Assembly: GCA_014190155.1 (NCBI GenBank)
Contig: BJFY01000005.1
Location: 62,001-126,000 of the forward strand
DNA: 64,000 bases
From: Actinomycetes bacterium
Lineage (GTDB): Bacteria > Actinomycetota > Actinomycetes > Nanopelagicales > Nanopelagicaceae
Direction: 5' to 3'
The notes beneath the pieces were generated by a model. It did not search any database. It had not been told where the DNA came from and saw nothing but the letters and a program-made list of their open reading frames with translations. Positions 45,626 through 55,360 of the stretch are shown here, piece after piece; within the stretch, counting starts at the first letter, position 1, and each line of letters opens with the position of its first letter. A program made the translations under genes and the position numbers.

Positions 45626-46728
45626 GATTTAGCAGCGTTTGGATAAACAACTTCATCAAGAATTAATAAAATTGCCGCAGCAATTGGCACCGCTAAAATT
45701 CCACCGACTAATCCTAGAAGCGAAGTTCCTAATAGCGCAGCTACGATTGTGACAAGCCCAGGAATTGCGAGCGATTTCTTCATGATTCTTGGGGTGATTA
45801 GGTAGTTCTCAATTTGGATATAAATTACATAACCAAGAAAAGTGATTATTGCGGTTTTAGGAGATTGCGATAACGCAACAATTGTGACTATTGAAATCCC
45901 TAGAAAATGGCCAATTAGCGGAATTAATCCACAGAAAAGCACAATCATGGCGAGTGCAGCTGAATATGGCAGACCAAGAATTAGCGCCAATACCAAAACA
46001 AATATTCCGGCAAGAATTGCAACGATCACTTGGCTGCCCACGAATGCACCAACTCTTCCGATGATTGCATCACTTAATCTTGCAACTCGTTCACGACGAG
46101 ATGCTGGCACTAGCCGATAAGCCATTTCCGTTACGCTTGGCAACGAAGCAATAAAATAAAGCGTCAAAACGATAATGGTTAGCGCGGAGAGCGTTCCCGA
46201 AATCACGGTCTTGCCGACTCCAAGAACACCACCGAATGCAGATGTAGCTAATTTTCCATTCTTAATCCACTCTTGCAATTTACTATCGAGCGTATCGATC
46301 AATCCAAATTGGTCATTAAATTTTGCGATGCCAGCATTTTGGCGGAGCGAATCAACTACTTGTGGGGCACCGCTTATAAATGAGTTAACTTGTTTTATTA
46401 AAGGTGGAATTACAATAACGATAAAAATTGCAATGAATAAGAGTAAGCCAAAAATTATTGCGACCACAGCTTGTTTTCTAGAAAGACCTTTACTTTGAAT
46501 CGTGGCCACCGCAGGGTTTAATCCCATCGCAAAAAAAAGTGAAATTATGATTAGTACAAAAACTTGGCTAGCCGAAGCGAGCGCTCGCATCATAGTTAAA
46601 GCTGTAATTGCGCCAGCGGCTGCCACAAATCCAAAATAGAAGGGATGATTCCTATTTATTGGCTCACCGCTAATACCAAAATCTGGAGTCAGAATAGTTT
46701 TCGCTGACTTTTTTCTTAAAAGCGCCAT
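45622..46728 (-). CDS. AI-2E family permease
   Basis: The 368-residue protein has about eight membrane helices and a long amphipathic loop in the middle (roughly 110-180), the pattern of the AI-2E (PerM/TqsA/YtqI) family. G-L-I-P-L-I-G-H-F-L-G and G-G-I-L-A-V-P-I-A-A near the end are typical. Members export small molecules or sodium/protons; only a few are tied to autoinducer-2. TAGAAT lies 6 nt before the ATG, so the start is well supported. Confidence 0.9.
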   Translation of the reverse strand: MALLRKKSAKTILTPDFGISGEPINRNHPFYFGFVAAAGAITALTMMRALASASQVFVLIIISLFFAMGLNPAVATIQSKGLSRKQAVVAIIFGLLLFIAIFIVIVIPPLIKQVNSFISGAPQVVDSLRQNAGIAKFNDQFGLIDTLDSKLQEWIKNGKLATSAFGGVLGVGKTVISGTLSALTIIVLTLYFIASLPSVTEMAYRLVPASRRERVARLSDAIIGRVGAFVGSQVIVAILAGIFVLVLALILGLPYSAALAMIVLFCGLIPLIGHFLGISIVTIVALSQSPKTAIITFLGYVIYIQIENYLITPRIMKKSLAIPGLVTIVAALLGTSLLGLVGGILAVPIAAAILLILDEVVYPNAAKS

Positions 46729-46734
46729 AGCGCT

Positions 46735-46740
46735 ATTCTA
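46735..46740 (-). promoter_or_regulatory. Putative -10 element for leaderless AI-2E gene
   Basis: On the minus strand TAGAAT is followed by 6 nt (AGCGCT) and the ATG. The adjacent plus-strand reading TATTCTA could also start transcription toward the DUF4032 gene, giving it a leader of about 70 nt. Confidence 0.5.
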
Positions 46741-46818
46741 AATGGTGGATTTTCAGTTAACACCGTAACTACCCTTTAATGTAACGCGCCGTTCACAATT
46801 ATCAGAGAGAATACGGCT

Positions 46819-48057
46819 ATGGCAGCGGCTAAATCGGGATTGCGAATCACAGGGTTGGGCGATGAGATTGGCGCCCTCGCATCACTGCCTTGGTCGACGC
46901 CGCTAGAAGAGTGGCCCGAGGATCCAACGCTAACAAATCAAAGAGGTATATCCCGCCATATCGTTCGCCTTGTTAGATCTAGCAATGATCCCGATAGTGA
47001 AATTTATGCAGTTAAGGAAACTGTAGAAGAGTTTGCAAATCGTGAATATTCAATTTTGCGCGAGTTGATAAAACGAAATGCGCCATCTGTGGGACCTATT
47101 GCGGTGGTTGAAGGTAGATTGGATAAAAGTGGCGAGGAACTTCCCTGCACTTTAGTTACAAGATTTTTACCATATTCACTTCCGTATCGGGTAATTCTTA
47201 GTACCAACTTATCCGACTCCGAAATTATAAATATGGCTAACGCTTTGGCTCTCTTACTAGTTCGGCTCCACCTATTAGGTTTTTGGTGGGGAGATTGCTC
47301 GCTCTCCAATACGTTATTTCGCCGCGATGCTGACGGTTATGCTGCATATTTGGTAGATGCTGAAACAGGTGAATTCCAAAAATCTTTAAGCAATGGCCAA
47401 CGCGAACATGATTTAGAGATTGCGCGATTTAATGTTGCTGCCGAGTTAGAAGATTTAGCGATTGCTGGTGTGCTTCATGCAGGTATGGACCCAATTCGGG
47501 CGAGCGAAGGGGTAATCCGCCGCTATCACCGGCTCTGGAAAGTGCTAAAGGAGCCGCAAGTATTAGATCCAAGTGATCGCCACGCAGTAGAGCGAGCGAT
47601 GCGCTCGCTCCAAGATTTAGGGTTCGCTGTGGAAGAAGTTGAAATTTCCCTCGATGGTGAAAAGCAAGCTTTAAATTTTCAACCAAAGTTAGTAGCGCCG
47701 GGTTATCACAAACAACGGTTGCGAGAATTAATTGGTTTAGAAACTGAAGAATTGCAAGCAAAGCGATTACTAGCATCCTACGATCGATTTAGATCGCGCG
47801 AAGATAAACCAAGGCCGCCACGAGAAGAGACCATCAAGCGATGGTTAACTGAAGTTTTTGAAAAAGTTATTAGCCAAGTTCCAGAGAACTTAAAAGGCCG
47901 AGTTGAAAATGCGCAAATTTTTCATGAAGTTTTGGAACACCGATGGTATTTGGGTGAGAAAGCTGGGAAAGATGTTGGATTAGATTTTGCAACTGCAGAT
48001 TATATGAATTTGATTTTGCCGTACCGAATGGATTCTGGCGTAAGCATAAAAAGTTGA
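46819..48057 (+). CDS. DUF4032 protein, lipopolysaccharide-kinase-like
   Basis: The 412-residue protein fits the actinobacterial DUF4032 family. The N-terminal half resembles a small kinase fold related to RIO/LPS kinases. It has an A-V-K-E lysine near residue 55, H-L-L-G-F-W-W-G-D-C-S-L-S-N-T-L-F as the catalytic-loop equivalent (Asp near 158), and L-V-D-A-E-T-G-E as the DFG-like segment. The C-terminal DUF4032 part contains H-K-Q-R-L-R-E-L and H-E-V-L-E-H-R-W-Y. No substrate is known. It overlaps nothing and converges with the epimerase gene. Confidence 0.85.
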   Translation: MAAAKSGLRITGLGDEIGALASLPWSTPLEEWPEDPTLTNQRGISRHIVRLVRSSNDPDSEIYAVKETVEEFANREYSILRELIKRNAPSVGPIAVVEGRLDKSGEELPCTLVTRFLPYSLPYRVILSTNLSDSEIINMANALALLLVRLHLLGFWWGDCSLSNTLFRRDADGYAAYLVDAETGEFQKSLSNGQREHDLEIARFNVAAELEDLAIAGVLHAGMDPIRASEGVIRRYHRLWKVLKEPQVLDPSDRHAVERAMRSLQDLGFAVEEVEISLDGEKQALNFQPKLVAPGYHKQRLRELIGLETEELQAKRLLASYDRFRSREDKPRPPREETIKRWLTEVFEKVISQVPENLKGRVENAQIFHEVLEHRWYLGEKAGKDVGLDFATADYMNLILPYRMDSGVSIKS

Positions 48058-48501
48058 TTACTTCTTAACTGGTTCAACTAATTCAACTAGCACGCCGCCA
48101 CAATCTTTTGGATGCAAAAAATTTATTTTCGCTCCAGCAGTTCCAATTTGTTCCTCTTCGTATAAAACTCTTATTCCAAGGGCTCGAGCCGCTGCAACTG
48201 CAGCTGAAATATCGGTAACCCGATAGGCGAGTTGTTGGATTCCAACGCCACTTTTTGCGATGAATTTAGCGATTGTAGATTCAGGGTCAGTTGCAGCTAA
48301 AAGTTGAATGGTCGAATTGCCAATTTGAATCATGGCCTCTTCGACTAGTTGTTTGCTATTGGTTTCGCGATGCGTAAGTACTGCGCCAAAATGTGTGGCA
48401 TAGAACTCAATTGCTGAATCCAGATTTTCGACCGCAATTCCAACATGATCGATACCGACAAGCCCGGGGATGCCATCCAGATGCGCGCTTGATTGGTTCA
48501 C
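48058..48501 (-). CDS. mce: Methylmalonyl-CoA epimerase
   Basis: The glyoxalase-fold enzyme interconverts the two isomers of methylmalonyl-CoA. The start of the domain, G-I-D-H-V-G-I-A-V-E-N-L-D-S-A-I-E-F-Y, includes the first metal His. Q-Q-L-A-Y-R-V and the final H-P-K-D-C-G-G-V-L-V-E-L-V-E supply the rest. I place the start at the GTG at 48501 (147 residues); the frame is open to an ATG at 48564, but that would run into the divergent meaB gene. The start is uncertain. It and meaB both serve the propionyl-CoA route. Confidence 0.88.
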   Translation of the reverse strand: MNQSSAHLDGIPGLVGIDHVGIAVENLDSAIEFYATHFGAVLTHRETNSKQLVEEAMIQIGNSTIQLLAATDPESTIAKFIAKSGVGIQQLAYRVTDISAAVAAARALGIRVLYEEEQIGTAGAKINFLHPKDCGGVLVELVEPVKK

Positions 48502-48507
48502 ATGTCG

Positions 48508-48513
48508 TATCGT
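48508..48513 (+). promoter_or_regulatory. Putative -10 element for meaB
   Basis: TATCGT is followed by 7 nt and the ATG at 48521. No good Shine-Dalgarno is seen. Confidence 0.35.
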
Positions 48514-48520
48514 GTCAGGT

Positions 48521-49321
48521 ATGGCGAGCCCAGACAAACCAGCGACACGAGAAAGTGCGCTCAAATCTATCGCAAATTTTGCTACCGATATTGGGAATGG
48601 CGATCAACGAATTATCGCTAAAGCTGCATCGCTTGTGGAAGATTTTGAATTGATGGTTTCAGAACTTAAACCATTATTGGGAGAACCAGCAAAGTCACCG
48701 CCAATTATCGGAATAACTGGCAGTCCTGGCGTTGGAAAATCTACAACCACGAATGCGCTAATTAATTTAATCCGTAAGAGCGGAGAATCGGTTGCAATAG
48801 TCGCAATCGATCCATCATCTGCAATTACCGGTGGTGCTCTACTCGGTGATCGAATTAGATTATCACATCATTTTTCAGATAAAAAAGTTTTTATAAGATC
48901 GTTAGCAACACGTGGCGCACTTGGTGGATTATCGAACGCAACTGATTCTGTCGTTTATATTTTGGCAGTTGCTGGCTTTGACAATGTAATTATCGAAACA
49001 GTAGGTGTTGGGCAGAGCGAAATTGAAGTGATGCGTCATGCCGATACTGTGATGGTGGTTCTAGCCCCCGGAATGGGCGATGGCATCCAAGCTGCAAAAG
49101 CAGGTGTTATGGAAATAGGTGATCTTTACTTAATCAATAAAGAAGATCGTGGTGGGGCCGAAGAGGTTGCTCGTGAAGTGGAACGTTCACTCGCGTTGTC
49201 AGCAAAGGACCCTAATTGGAAACCACCCGTATTGATTGGGTCCATGGAGAACGAATCTGGCGCAAGTGCCGTTTTAGATGCAATACAGAGCCATTTAAAT
49301 TATCGTCGTTCAAAAAATTGA
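48521..49321 (+). CDS. meaB: MeaB GTPase, methylmalonyl-CoA mutase chaperone
   Basis: From the ATG at 48521 the protein has 266 residues. Walker A is G-S-P-G-V-G-K-S-T-T-T-N-A-L, followed by V-A-I-D-P-S-S, L-G-D-R-I-R-L and V-G-V-G-Q-S-E, all typical of MeaB/ArgK. The GTPase loads and repairs adenosylcobalamin in methylmalonyl-CoA mutase. An upstream ATG (48470) would overlap the divergent epimerase gene and adds non-family residues. It sits head to head with the epimerase. The mutase itself is not in the window. It is followed 14 nt later by the thioredoxin/TPR gene. Confidence 0.93.
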   Translation: MASPDKPATRESALKSIANFATDIGNGDQRIIAKAASLVEDFELMVSELKPLLGEPAKSPPIIGITGSPGVGKSTTTNALINLIRKSGESVAIVAIDPSSAITGGALLGDRIRLSHHFSDKKVFIRSLATRGALGGLSNATDSVVYILAVAGFDNVIIETVGVGQSEIEVMRHADTVMVVLAPGMGDGIQAAKAGVMEIGDLYLINKEDRGGAEEVAREVERSLALSAKDPNWKPPVLIGSMENESGASAVLDAIQSHLNYRRSKN

Positions 49322-49335
49322 AATAGGATTAGCGG

Positions 49336-50235
49336 GTGAGTACCCCTAATTTGCCACAAAATTTTGGTAGAGCTTTCGATCTAAGTTCGCTAAAAAAACC
49401 AGCTGCAAATTCAACTCCAACTCAACCAGGCGTAGCGCTTGAAGCTACCCCAGAAAATTTAGTAAGAGATTTTGTAACCGTTTCAAACTCAACCCCAGTA
49501 GTTCTTTTAGCCTGGTCAGAGCGGATGCCGGAGTCGGTTCAAGTTTTAGAAATACTTAATAAATTGGCTGCCGATGATGATGGTAGTTGGCGATTGGGTA
49601 GTGTAAATCTCGATAAATATCCCGAGATGGCTAACGCGTTACAAGTTCAGGCGTTGCCATTTGGAATTGCGCTGATTCAAGAGCAAGGCGTTCCACTCTT
49701 CGATGCGCCGCATCCAGAACCACAAATTCGAGCTGTGATTAACAAATTATTGGAGCTAGCCGCTCAAAAAGGGCTAAAGATTAAAGGTGCTTCGGCAACC
49801 AGCGAACCGGCCGAACCAGTGATGGAGCCAGAAGAGCTAGAAGCAATGGCGGCTCTAGAAAAAGGCGATTACGCGCTAGCTGCGCTTTCTTACAAGAAAT
49901 GGCTTTCTCGGAAACCGATTGAGAAGTTAGCTCAAATTGGGCTAGCTCAATGCGAATTGATGGTTCGAATTTCTAATTTGGATAGCGCAACCATCTTGGC
50001 AAGTGCTGCTGCAGATCCAACCAATCTAGAAGTACAAATTCAGGCTGCCGATGTTGAAGTTGCTAGCGGAAATTATGAAAGTGGCTTCAATCGTTTAATC
50101 AAGGCAATTAAAATTTCAGATAGTGACGATAAGAAGCGTGCCAAAGAACATTTACTTGCATTGTTTTCACTGGTAGACCCAATGGATCCTATTTTAATTA
50201 AAGCGCGTAGTGCGCTAGCAAGTGCGTTATTTTGA
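49336..50235 (+). CDS. Thioredoxin-fold/TPR protein, CnoX/YbbN-like, no CxxC
   Basis: The 299-residue protein starts with a thioredoxin-like fold (about 40-145: P-V-V-L-L-A-W-S-E-R-M-P-E-S, later L-Q-V-Q-A-L-P-F-G-I-A-L). A helical TPR-type half follows (about 165-299, with L-E-K-G-D-Y-A-L-A-A-L-S-Y-K-K-W-L). The CxxC site is replaced by S-E-R-M-P, so it cannot act as a normal disulphide reductase. The layout matches CnoX/YbbN, a chaperone-linked holdase in E. coli. It starts with GTG and overlaps the MFS gene by 4 nt. Confidence 0.88.
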   Translation: MSTPNLPQNFGRAFDLSSLKKPAANSTPTQPGVALEATPENLVRDFVTVSNSTPVVLLAWSERMPESVQVLEILNKLAADDDGSWRLGSVNLDKYPEMANALQVQALPFGIALIQEQGVPLFDAPHPEPQIRAVINKLLELAAQKGLKIKGASATSEPAEPVMEPEELEAMAALEKGDYALAALSYKKWLSRKPIEKLAQIGLAQCELMVRISNLDSATILASAAADPTNLEVQIQAADVEVASGNYESGFNRLIKAIKISDSDDKKRAKEHLLALFSLVDPMDPILIKARSALASALF

Positions 50236-51428
50236 TAAAACAAACTAAAGATATGGGCCGTGCCGAAAAGCGGGCCTTAGCAGCAATGTTTGGTTTATTT
50301 GGTTTTGGCGTTATGACACTTGGCCCGCGCATGCCAGATATTAAATATAATTTAGGGGTTAGCAACGGTACTTTCGGAGCGCTATTAAGTTCGGGCTCAA
50401 TCGGAGCGCTATTAAGTCTCTTAACTATGGGGCATATCGTGCATCGAATCGGCGTAAAGCCAGTATTACTTCTTTCAACTTTCACCATGTATGGAACTCT
50501 CGCAATCATGGTGCATCTACATAATCCTGTTATTTATTTAATCTTGAATTTGATGTGTGGTGCATCTTGGTCCAGCTATCACATCGCCGTTAATGCCCAA
50601 GCTTTTCATCGTCAAAAAGATAGTGGCCAAACCATTATCCCATTTATGCATGGATTCTGGACTGCGGGTGCGCTCGGTAGCGCAATTGTCGCATCGCTCG
50701 TTGCGCAGACAATTCCAATCACTTGGCACGTTGATACTTTAGTTATCATTGACTTTTTTGTGACCATGTGTGTGATCTATTTGCTCCGTGGAGTATTACT
50801 AAAAGGTAATGAAATTACTGACAGAGATGAAATAGTGACGCTGAAAGATATGGCGAAATCCTTCAAAATTGATTGGTTCATCAGCATTGCAGTGCTTTGT
50901 TCACAAACTTTAGAAACCATGCTCGGCGACTGGGGTTCAATTTTTGCTCGTGAAGAAATTGGCGTAAACGCATCGCTAGCGGTGCTGCCATATATATTTT
51001 TTATGGGCGGCATGATTTTTGGAAGAATTTCATTTGGGCCTCTCTCTAAACGTTGGTCAGAGCAGCGGTTAATTCGAATTTTTCCACTTGTTGGGGGTTT
51101 AACTTTTTCGATTTTCATGTACACCGGTTATTTGGTATCCAAAAACCATCAATTATTGGGTTTTGCAATCGTAGTTTTTGCTTTTCTAGTTGGCGGTGTC
51201 GGGATTTCATTCTTAGGGCCGCTCTTCCTAGCAATTGCTGGCCGTAGAAGTGATCGACCAAGTGGCGTTATAGTTGCCGAAATTGGCGCGTTAAATCAAA
51301 TTCTAAATTTCTCGGTTCGAGTTGTACTTGCATGGACTATTCACCTAATCGGCTTACCAATGATGTTAGTGATTCCAGCCCTAATGTTGGCGGCAGTAAC
51401 TTTCTTCGCTGCTGCCGGCAAGGCTTAA
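50232..51428 (+). CDS. MFS transporter
   Basis: The 398-residue membrane protein has about twelve helices in two halves. The cytoplasmic loop after helix 2 reads G-H-I-V-H-R-I-G-V-K-P, the usual MFS motif G-x-x-x-D/H-R-x-G. P-F-M-H-G-F-W-T-A-G-A-L-G-S marks helix 5. It resembles FucP/YfmO-like uptake or efflux carriers; substrate unknown. The TTG start overlaps the previous stop; the ATG at 50253 is an alternative. It converges with aceE, 1 nt apart. Confidence 0.88.
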   Translation: MIKQTKDMGRAEKRALAAMFGLFGFGVMTLGPRMPDIKYNLGVSNGTFGALLSSGSIGALLSLLTMGHIVHRIGVKPVLLLSTFTMYGTLAIMVHLHNPVIYLILNLMCGASWSSYHIAVNAQAFHRQKDSGQTIIPFMHGFWTAGALGSAIVASLVAQTIPITWHVDTLVIIDFFVTMCVIYLLRGVLLKGNEITDRDEIVTLKDMAKSFKIDWFISIAVLCSQTLETMLGDWGSIFAREEIGVNASLAVLPYIFFMGGMIFGRISFGPLSKRWSEQRLIRIFPLVGGLTFSIFMYTGYLVSKNHQLLGFAIVVFAFLVGGVGISFLGPLFLAIAGRRSDRPSGVIVAEIGALNQILNFSVRVVLAWTIHLIGLPMMLVIPALMLAAVTFFAAAGKA

Positions 51429-51429
51429 C

Positions 51430-54150
51430 TCAGCCAGACCCTTCAGTGTTCCCAGGATCTGCTGCAGAAATATCGTCAAGCTTGTATTTATTAATAGATG
51501 CTTGAATAACTTTCTTATTAATTTTCTTTTCTTTAACTAATTGCGAAAGTACCGCAACCGTGATTGATTCGGCATCAACTTTAAAGTGTCGACGTAGCGC
51601 GCCACGAGTATCGGAGAGGCCAAAGCCATCTGTGCCAAGTGAATCAAATCGTTGTGGCACCCATGGCAAAATTTGATCTTGAACTGCGCGCATGAAATCA
51701 CTGACTGCAAGGACTGGGCCGTTGATTGAGTTCATCCGGTCGGTAATAAACGCAGTTCGCAAATTATTTGGGTGCAATAGATTATGACGATCAACTTCTA
51801 AACCATCACGGCGCAGTTCATTCCAAGAAGTTACCGACCATACATTTGCGTTAACACCCCAATCATCTTTTAATAACTTTTGGGCTTTCATCGCGGAATT
51901 AACTGCGACGCCAGAAGCCAAAATGTTGGCTTGTCGCTTCTTTCGACCACGGGATTCTGAATATAAATACATACCTTTTAACAGGCCGTTAACATCGAGG
52001 CTTTCGGGTTCGGCAGGTTGTAGATAAGGTTCGTTATACATTGTTAAATAGTAAAAAATGTTCTCACTATTTGGGCCATACATACGACGAAGCCCATCTT
52101 TAATTATTTGGCCAATTTCAAAAGCAAATGCTGGATCATAAGAAACTACAGCAGGATTTGTGGAAGCTAGTAAGTGCGAGTGGCCATCTTCATGTTGGAG
52201 ACCTTCACCATTAAGTGTAGTTCTGCCAGCAGTTGCGCCTATTACAAAGCCACGTGTCATCTGATCTGCAGCTGCCCAAAATGCATCACCAGTTCTCTGG
52301 AAACCAAACATTGAGTAGAAAATGTAAATCGGAATCATTGGTTCATCATGAGTTGCGTATGAAGTTCCCACTGCAGTGAAAGATGCAACGGATCCAGCTT
52401 CATTAATTCCTTCGTGCAAAATTACGCCACTAGTTGCTTCTTTATAAGAAAGCATTAATTCTCGGTCCACCGATGTGTACATCTGACCATGAGGTGAGTA
52501 AATTTTCAGTGAAGGAAAAAGTGAATCCATTCCGAAAGTGCGAGCTTCGTCAGGAATAATTGGCACAAATCGCGAACCAAGTCCCTCATCTTTAATTAAA
52601 TCTTTGAGTAATCGAACGAATGCCATCGTGGTAGCGATTTCTTGATGGCCAGAGCCACGCTTTGCGACTTCATAAGCTGAATCCGCGGGTTGTGTTAAAG
52701 GTTTAGAAATTGATCTGCGTTTAGGCATCGAACCGCCGAGTGCATTTCGACGTTCCATCATGTATTTATATTCTGGCGAATCTACGCCTGGATGGAAATA
52801 TGGTGGCAAATATTTATCGAGCTTGTCATCTGCAATTGGAATTTCAAGGCGATCGCGGAATTCAATAATATTTTCCATGGTCATTTTCTTCATTTGATGG
52901 GTTGAGTTACGTCCTTCAAAGTTAGAACCAAGAGTCCAGCCTTTAATAGTTTTTGCGAGAATTACAGTTGGCCGATCTTTATGTTCAGTAGCGGCCTTAT
53001 ATGCAGCATAAAGCTTTCGATAATCATGGCCGCCACGCTTTAAGTTCCAGACTTGTTCGGGCGTCCAATTAGCAACCATTGCTGCGGTACGTGGATCTCT
53101 GCCAAAGAAATTTTCTTTTACGTAAGCACCACCTTCAGCTTTAAAAGTTTGGAAATCGCCATCTGGAGTTACGTTCATTAAATCGACCAACGCGCCTTCG
53201 CGGTCGGATGCAAATAGTGGGTCCCATTCGCGACCCCAAATAACTTTAATTACATTCCAACCAGCGCCAATATATAAAGCTTCCAGCTCTTGAATAATTT
53301 TGCCATTTCCGCGAACTGGTCCATCGAGACGTTGTAAGTTGCAATTAATTACAAATGTTAAATTATCTAATTTTTCGCGCGCAGCTAAAGTTAGCGCTGC
53401 AACACTCTCCGGTTCATCAGTTTCACCATCACCTAAAAATGCCCATACGTGTTGGTCGCTTGTGTCTTTAATTCCGCGACCATGCAAGTAACGATTGAAG
53501 CGCGCCTGATAAACCGCATTGATCGGACCAAGCCCCATCGAAACAGTTGGAAACTCCCAAAAATCTGGCATTAAACGTGGATGCGGATAAGAAGAGAGGC
53601 CGCCACCTGGATGTGAAAGTTCTTGGCGGAAGCCATCTAGTTGATTTTCGGTAAATCTGCCCTCTAAGAATGCGCGTGAATACATACCAGGGCTGGCATG
53701 ACCTTGATAATAAATTTGATCGCCGCCACCAGGATGATCTTTACCGCGGAAGAAATGGTTGAAACCAACTTCATACAACGCAGCTGAAGATGCAAAAGAT
53801 GAGATATGTCCACCAACACCGATACCAGGGCGTTGGGCACGATGAACTAATAGCGCAGCATTCCAACGGATATACGCGCGAATTCTCCGTTCAATAGCTT
53901 CATCGCCCGGAAATGTTGGCTCGCGCTCTGGCGGAATTGTGTTTATGTAATCGGTTAATCTAAGTGCAGGTAGATGCAATTCTTGTTGATGTGCATGTTG
54001 CAATAGTGAGAGCATTAAATAGCGGGCCCTAGTTGGACCGGCATGTTTTACCAGCGCATCAAAAGATTGATGCCATTCAGCTGTCTCTTCGGGGTTGGTG
54101 TCGATTAGGGCATCAATTGCGTTGTTCGGTAACTCATTCAAATCGCGCAC
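51430..54150 (-). CDS. aceE: Pyruvate dehydrogenase E1 component, homodimeric
   Basis: The 906-residue enzyme decarboxylates pyruvate with thiamine diphosphate and passes the acetyl group to E2. The ThDP motif is [14 protein letters not shown] near residues 240-250. The N-terminal [12 protein letters not shown] and [15 protein letters not shown] are standard for the AceE type. The start is GTG, preceded by AAAGAT at the -10 distance, a weak fit. E2 and E3 are not in the window; in actinobacteria aceE usually stands alone, as here. Confidence 0.97.
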   Translation of the reverse strand: MRDLNELPNNAIDALIDTNPEETAEWHQSFDALVKHAGPTRARYLMLSLLQHAHQQELHLPALRLTDYINTIPPEREPTFPGDEAIERRIRAYIRWNAALLVHRAQRPGIGVGGHISSFASSAALYEVGFNHFFRGKDHPGGGDQIYYQGHASPGMYSRAFLEGRFTENQLDGFRQELSHPGGGLSSYPHPRLMPDFWEFPTVSMGLGPINAVYQARFNRYLHGRGIKDTSDQHVWAFLGDGETDEPESVAALTLAAREKLDNLTFVINCNLQRLDGPVRGNGKIIQELEALYIGAGWNVIKVIWGREWDPLFASDREGALVDLMNVTPDGDFQTFKAEGGAYVKENFFGRDPRTAAMVANWTPEQVWNLKRGGHDYRKLYAAYKAATEHKDRPTVILAKTIKGWTLGSNFEGRNSTHQMKKMTMENIIEFRDRLEIPIADDKLDKYLPPYFHPGVDSPEYKYMMERRNALGGSMPKRRSISKPLTQPADSAYEVAKRGSGHQEIATTMAFVRLLKDLIKDEGLGSRFVPIIPDEARTFGMDSLFPSLKIYSPHGQMYTSVDRELMLSYKEATSGVILHEGINEAGSVASFTAVGTSYATHDEPMIPIYIFYSMFGFQRTGDAFWAAADQMTRGFVIGATAGRTTLNGEGLQHEDGHSHLLASTNPAVVSYDPAFAFEIGQIIKDGLRRMYGPNSENIFYYLTMYNEPYLQPAEPESLDVNGLLKGMYLYSESRGRKKRQANILASGVAVNSAMKAQKLLKDDWGVNANVWSVTSWNELRRDGLEVDRHNLLHPNNLRTAFITDRMNSINGPVLAVSDFMRAVQDQILPWVPQRFDSLGTDGFGLSDTRGALRRHFKVDAESITVAVLSQLVKEKKINKKVIQASINKYKLDDISAADPGNTEGSG

Positions 54151-54307
54151 AAGGCTATCTTTCCCGTTGTGGGCTCAAGAGTCACATCGCAGCGCTGAAA
54201 TATTGGTCACAGGCGGGGGACTTGCGCAAACGCTCGAGTTTGGGTGGACTTCTCCCTGTTCGAACGATTTCACTTACCACTAGATGCGTACGGAGAGGCA
54301 GGTCTGA

Positions 54308-54727
54308 GTGAGCACCCCTGTGGGGCCCGATTTAGTGGCCACCCGAATGGGAATTGTAAGTGGCCATCTAATTTTAGAATCTGGCTACGGCAGTGATTGC
54401 GATGAAAGTGTTCGCAACTCAATAATTAAAATTTCAGGTAATGAAGTTCTCTCTGGTGAAATTAACGAAGTAGTCGATGCTGTGATCCTCTGGTGGCGAG
54501 AAGATGATGGCGATCTGATAGATGAACTTGTAGATGGATTAACTTACCTTTCGGAGAGTGGATCATTTTGGCTAGTTACACCAAAAGCTGGTCGTGATGG
54601 CCATGTCGAACCAAGTGATATTCAAGATGCTGCGCCAATTGCTGGCTTAAGCGTTACGTCATCTTTTCAGATTTCATCCGATTGGACCGCGACCAAACTT
54701 GTTGCTAGAAAATCCACTAAAAAATAG
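54308..54727 (+). CDS. DUF3052 family protein
   Basis: The 139-residue acidic protein is the actinobacterial DUF3052 family. Visible blocks are L-I-L-E-S-G-Y-G-S-D-C-D (about 22-33), A-V-I-L-W-W-R-E-D-D-G-D-L (59-71) and F-W-L-V-T-P-K-A-G-R-D-G-H-V-E-P-S-D-I (86-104). Function unknown; it lies next to aceE and a peroxiredoxin gene in many actinobacteria. GTG start, with GGAGAGG about 10 nt upstream. Confidence 0.88.
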   Translation: MSTPVGPDLVATRMGIVSGHLILESGYGSDCDESVRNSIIKISGNEVLSGEINEVVDAVILWWREDDGDLIDELVDGLTYLSESGSFWLVTPKAGRDGHVEPSDIQDAAPIAGLSVTSSFQISSDWTATKLVARKSTKK

Positions 54728-54738
54728 TTAGGAATAAA

Positions 54739-55197
54739 ATGACATTAACAATAGGTGCGCTCGCTCCCGACTTCGAATTGAAGAATCAACATGGCGAAGT
54801 TGTTTCACTTTCCAAATTTCGCGGAAAAAAGAATGTAGTAATTACTTTTTATCCATTTTCATTTACTGGAACTTGTACTGGCGAACTTTGCGCGCTTCGC
54901 GATGACCTTAGCGCTTTCCAAAATGATGGTGTTGAACTCCTTGCAATTTCTTGCGATTCACCATTCACTCAAAAAGTTTTTGCCGAGCGCGAGAGTTATC
55001 AATTCTCAGTTCTTAGCGATTTCTGGCCGCATGGTGATGTAGCGAAGAAATATGGCATTTTCGATGATGCGCGGGGATGCGCACTGCGTGGCACTTTCAT
55101 TATTGATAAATCTGGCGTAATTAAGTGGCAAGTTATTAACGCGATCAGCGCCGCTCGTGATATCAACGAGTACAAAACCGCTTTGGCGACCCTGTAG
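54739..55197 (+). CDS. Peroxiredoxin (AhpE/BCP type)
   Basis: The 152-residue thiol peroxidase reduces peroxides. The peroxidatic Cys46 is in F-S-F-T-G-T-C-T-G-E-L-C, and a second cysteine follows at 51, the position of the resolving cysteine in E. coli BCP. Mycobacterial AhpE lacks that second cysteine, so this protein may use the BCP type of mechanism. Later it has the usual G-T-F-I-I-D-K-S-G-V-I. It starts 11 nt after the DUF3052 gene. Confidence 0.93.
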   Translation: MTLTIGALAPDFELKNQHGEVVSLSKFRGKKNVVITFYPFSFTGTCTGELCALRDDLSAFQNDGVELLAISCDSPFTQKVFAERESYQFSVLSDFWPHGDVAKKYGIFDDARGCALRGTFIIDKSGVIKWQVINAISAARDINEYKTALATL

Positions 55198-55233
55198 ACT
55201 TCGTCAACCAAGCTGCCAGAAAATCGGTAGCCC

Positions 55234-55305
55234 GGGTGCTTAGCTCAGCGGTAGAGCGCCTCGTTTACACCGAGGATGTCGGGGGTTCGATCCCCTCAGC
55301 GCCCA
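55234..55305 (+). tRNA. tRNA-Val (anticodon TAC)
   Basis: The acceptor GGGTGCT pairs with AGCGCCC (one G-T pair), the D arm is GCTC...GAGC, the anticodon stem CCTCG/CGAGG holds loop TTTACAC giving anticodon TAC, and the T arm is GGGGGTTCGATCCCC. The 3' bases after the discriminator A are CAA, so CCA is not encoded. Confidence 0.96.
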
Positions 55306-55360
55306 CAAGAACTGAAATACAACTCCAAATTATTTAGCCCTTCGAGGGGAGTGCCAAGTT

